Shown here: one piece after another, positions 61,431 through 64,000 of the stretch
How the letters are laid out: the number at the start of each line of letters is the position of its first letter
Numbering within the stretch: position 1 is the first letter of the stretch
Assembly: GCA_963978895.1 (NCBI GenBank)
Contig: OZ022242.1
Span: forward strand, 32,032,467 to 32,096,466
Length of the DNA: 64,000 nucleotides
Source: Erpobdella octoculata
Taxonomy: Eukaryota > Annelida > Clitellata > Hirudinida > Erpobdellidae
Direction: 5' to 3'
Position numbers and translations under genes: made by a program
The notes under the pieces: model-generated
What the model was told of the DNA's origin: nothing
The model's database searches: none
Seen by the model: only the letters and a program-made list of their open reading frames with translations

Positions 61431-61572
61431 TATTTATTTGAAAAGGCAAAAAAAATTTCAATTATTTCATTTCAGTTTGTCAATTTTTAATGTGGCGTAA
61501 ATCAGCAGACTTCTAGGCCACAAAAAATTAATGAGTAATGAAACATTTGAGCAAGAGGAAATTTACTGTATC

Positions 61573-62172
61573 TTATTCCTGTTAGCATTATTAAATCCTT
61601 GATTCAATGATTCAATAAATATATCAAAATAACAATTTTTGGAAATAAATTGAAAAAGCTTGTCATAATTTTCTGCTGTTGCATCAACAAGTGATGCAGG
61701 CATTGTATTCTTTTCAGAGTTTTCAAACAGCTGATCTCATTTGCTAAAGTTTGTCTCAAATTATCATCACCTTCTTGCAACAACTTGTATGCCATTTGAG
61801 CGCCTTCAGTGTTTTCTTTCTCTAAAATATCCATAAATTCAAGTGTTATGAATTCAAGTTGATTGCAAATTAGTTCATTGTTCACAACTTTCATAATTTT
61901 TTCACAGGTATCTGCAACAAGTCTTTCAACCATTTTTTTTCGCAATCAATTAACTGCAAACAGTTACTACAGTATTCACTTAATTCAGACGAAGCAATCA
62001 ATTTATTAGATTTGTCTTTGTAATATTTGCTAGCTTGTTCTAATAGAAGGTTTTGGAACACTGTTACAAACAGTATTTGACTCTTGTCTATACATTCATT
62101 ATCAATTCTAATAAATTCTTCACATATTTGTTTAATTGACTGACCTTCATATTTAACGACACAGTCTATCAT
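61573..62172 (-). pseudogene. Cullin-like N-terminal fragment, frameshifted
   Basis: The minus-strand frame from 62172 reads MIDCVVKYEGQSIKQICEEF, then LLLEQASKYYKDKSNKLI and YCSNCLQLIDCEKK. After a shift at an A8 run (61932-61939) it continues MVERLVADTCEKIMKVVNN and EFMDILEKENTEGAQMAYKLL. A second shift near 61725 gives LVDATAENYDKLFQFISKN. Order and pattern (YYK...S..L, a CE-like helix, then YDKL) match cullin repeat helices; cullins are scaffolds of ubiquitin ligases. It has no introns and two shifts, so it looks like a processed pseudogene or captured fragment, inside the SLC10 gene. Family call rests on recalled pattern. Confidence 0.5.
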
Positions 62173-62261
62173 TTTCCACTATTTTCAAAATAATGTTTGT
62201 AATAGGTGTATTATTAATTATGACATTTCTTTGTGCCTCGCGAGCTAACTTTTCAACTTTT

Positions 62262-62545
62262 TAGAGGTTTTTCTAATGTTTGTCTCTCTTGCTCCTGTTT
62301 CCTTCCCCGCCTGCTCTCCCGCTCCCGGTCACTTTCCCGTTACCGCTTGCTTTCCCGTTCCAGGATGCTTTCCCGGTCACTTTCGCTTTTTCGCTCTCAG
62401 TTGCTTTTTTGTTCCCGCTTGCTTACCCGTTCCAGTTTCCACTCATTTTACAATTCCCGTTTTTGCTCGCTCTCCCGCTCCGCTTATTTCTGTGACCGAT
62501 TTCAATTTTTTTCCAATATAATTGTCTCCCATTGATTCTCAAGGA
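62262..62545 (-). mobile_element. Helitron-family fragment without its 3' terminus
   Basis: TTTTTAGAGGTTTTTCTAATG and the CCCGCTCCCGGTCAC minisatellite match 60820-60955, and CTCTCCCGCTCCGCTTATTTCTGTGACC matches 9295. The hairpin and CTAG are replaced by unrelated sequence at the left edge. Confidence 0.65.
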
Positions 62546-62559
62546 ACGTGAAATTTAGA

Positions 62560-63250
62560 ACTTATATTAATTTTGTAGCGTAAGCACTCACTAAGAAAGG
62601 ATTTTTGAAAATTTTGCTCCTGAGGGGATGAAACAGGAAAACTTTTTCTAATACTACGCATATCTCAAAAGCCAAATATGATAAGGTTTTGAAATTTAGT
62701 ATCTAGATTTTTCCAACAAATAAAAAAACATGTGTTTCACCATTTTTTGAAAATTTGGTTTCAAGGACCTCAAATGTGGGGTGGAAAATAGGGTTATTTG
62801 TTTTTTTTTTAGAATAACTGCTAATCAAAAACTGCAAAAAAAACAGACGTAAAAATTAGTATTTAGTATCTACTCGAAAAATAAAGATATACATGTTTTA
62901 CCAAATTTTGATAATTTGGTTTTCGGCCTTCCAGGACCTCAAATATGGGGTCGAAAAAAGGAATATTTGATTAAAAACTCCAAAAACTATAAATGTAAAT
63001 TTTTTGCAATGTTTTAATAATTTTTAAAATTGGTTTTCAGGACTTCAAATTTGGGGTGGAAAATAGGGTTATATTTTTCTTAGATTAACTGCCACTCTGA
63101 AACTGACAAAATACTGATATGAAAATTAATATTTAGAGGTTACACATGCTTTACTAATTTTTTGTTATGTTATGGCTTCCAGGACTACAAATCATAATAC
63201 GGTTAAAAAGCGGCTTGTAGTTAAAACGATTGCACGAAGCCTCGGAAGTG
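62560..63250. repeat. Inverse copy of the 31130-31800 repeat
   Basis: GGACCTCAAATGTGGGGTGGAAA and TTTCACCATTTTTTGAAAAT-type blocks repeat about every 150 bp (62770, 62930, 63045). Non-coding. Confidence 0.7.
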
Positions 63251-64000
63251 CAGTTAGTGTGCTATAAAGTACTTTATGCTAATTATAAATGGTAGTTTAG
63301 ACACTACCTGCCACAGCTTTGTCTCAAATTATAATATGTTTGAAGTTATTTTTGGGTTTTTAAAAAATTTGAAAACTATCCTTTTTTTTGCTCTTTGAAT
63401 CTATCTCCATGCCAAATGTCGTTAAAATTGGTCCAGTGGGTTAGATTTGCATCGAAGACAAACAAACATCTTAACATTACTAAAATTTAGTTAAACATAC
63501 GGTTTTAAGCTTTCAAAGCAAGTTTGATCTTCTAATTCTGTGTTACTTGCGTTGCTATCTGTTTTGTCAACAGTCCTTATGCTTAAATTTCCCTATTGAC
63601 GTTTTTTAATGTCTACTAATCTAAATATCAATAATTAGTTTTCACTACTTTTCGAGTCAGAATTTGTATATCCAATAACATTTTCACAAGTTAACCCTCA
63701 TATTTGTCCCATCTCCATGGACCGCCTCCCAAGCACATTTCTTTGTCACAAAAAGTCTTGATTAAACTCCATCCCCACCCAAACTAATCACACCTATAAT
63801 GTGTCAATCAAATATCACTTAGATAACCAAATGGTTGATTCTATGCACTAACATGGCAGCATTCTAACTTTAATGATCCTAAAAGATTACTTCTTAAACT
63901 TAAAGTCATTCAACTTACAATTTGCATTTACTTTCATTTATTGGTTTGTTTCATTACAAATGTGTACAACAATTTATTTATCAACATGTATTGATTGAAT
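63251..64000. other. Right-end sequence, nothing recognised
   Basis: AT-rich; no exon of the SLC10 gene, RNA gene or mobile element could be identified. Confidence 0.4.

Overview
The window is nuclear DNA of an invertebrate animal. It is AT-rich, its genes are split by short GT-AG introns, and it is packed with microsatellites and transposable elements. Gene content and repeat style would fit a lophotrochozoan (annelid or mollusc), but nothing here fixes the species. A 200-base run of N at 48308-48507 shows it is a draft assembly.

Layout. (1) 3-1964: the 3' part of a non-LTR retrotransposon with a restriction-like endonuclease (R2/R4-like), followed by an ACAT microsatellite. (2) 4357-16903, minus strand: five exons of a CLC chloride channel/transporter gene. 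Splice phases agree throughout, and the second half lies left of the window. Its introns hold a LINE, minisatellites, a hAT-type MITE and a GATT microsatellite of about 760 bp. (3) 17000-32370: no convincing host gene; microsatellites, MITEs and a tandemly duplicated Helitron with PIF1-type helicase remnants. (4) 32373-34775, minus strand: an intronless 800-residue leucine-rich-repeat protein. (5) 35647-36719: a 1073-bp DNA transposon with clear terminal repeats and an 8-bp target duplication, carrying a Helitron end. (6) 36967-46981, plus strand: a complete 21-exon SLK/STK10-family protein kinase gene of 1733 residues, with a very long acidic C-terminal exon containing ten 13-residue repeats. 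(7) 48915-60127, plus strand: the first three exons of an SLC10 (P3-type) sodium/bile-acid symporter-like gene. Exon 1 is broken by several single-base insertions, nearly all in homopolymers, beside the assembly gap. Its 10-kb intron holds Helitron ends, a decayed Helitron helicase and a LINE fragment. (8) 61573-62172, minus strand: a frameshifted cullin-like fragment; the rest of the right end is repeats.

The host genes (CLC transporter, LRR protein, SLK kinase, SLC10 transporter) have no evident joint pathway; this is an ordinary stretch of chromosome shaped by mobile elements. The most unusual features are: the CLC gate glutamate replaced by glutamine together with an altered first selectivity motif, the repeat-bearing kinase tail, the insertion-only damage in SLC10 exon 1, and the Helitron family with GC-rich 3' hairpins ending in CTAG, including two copies placed tail-to-tail.
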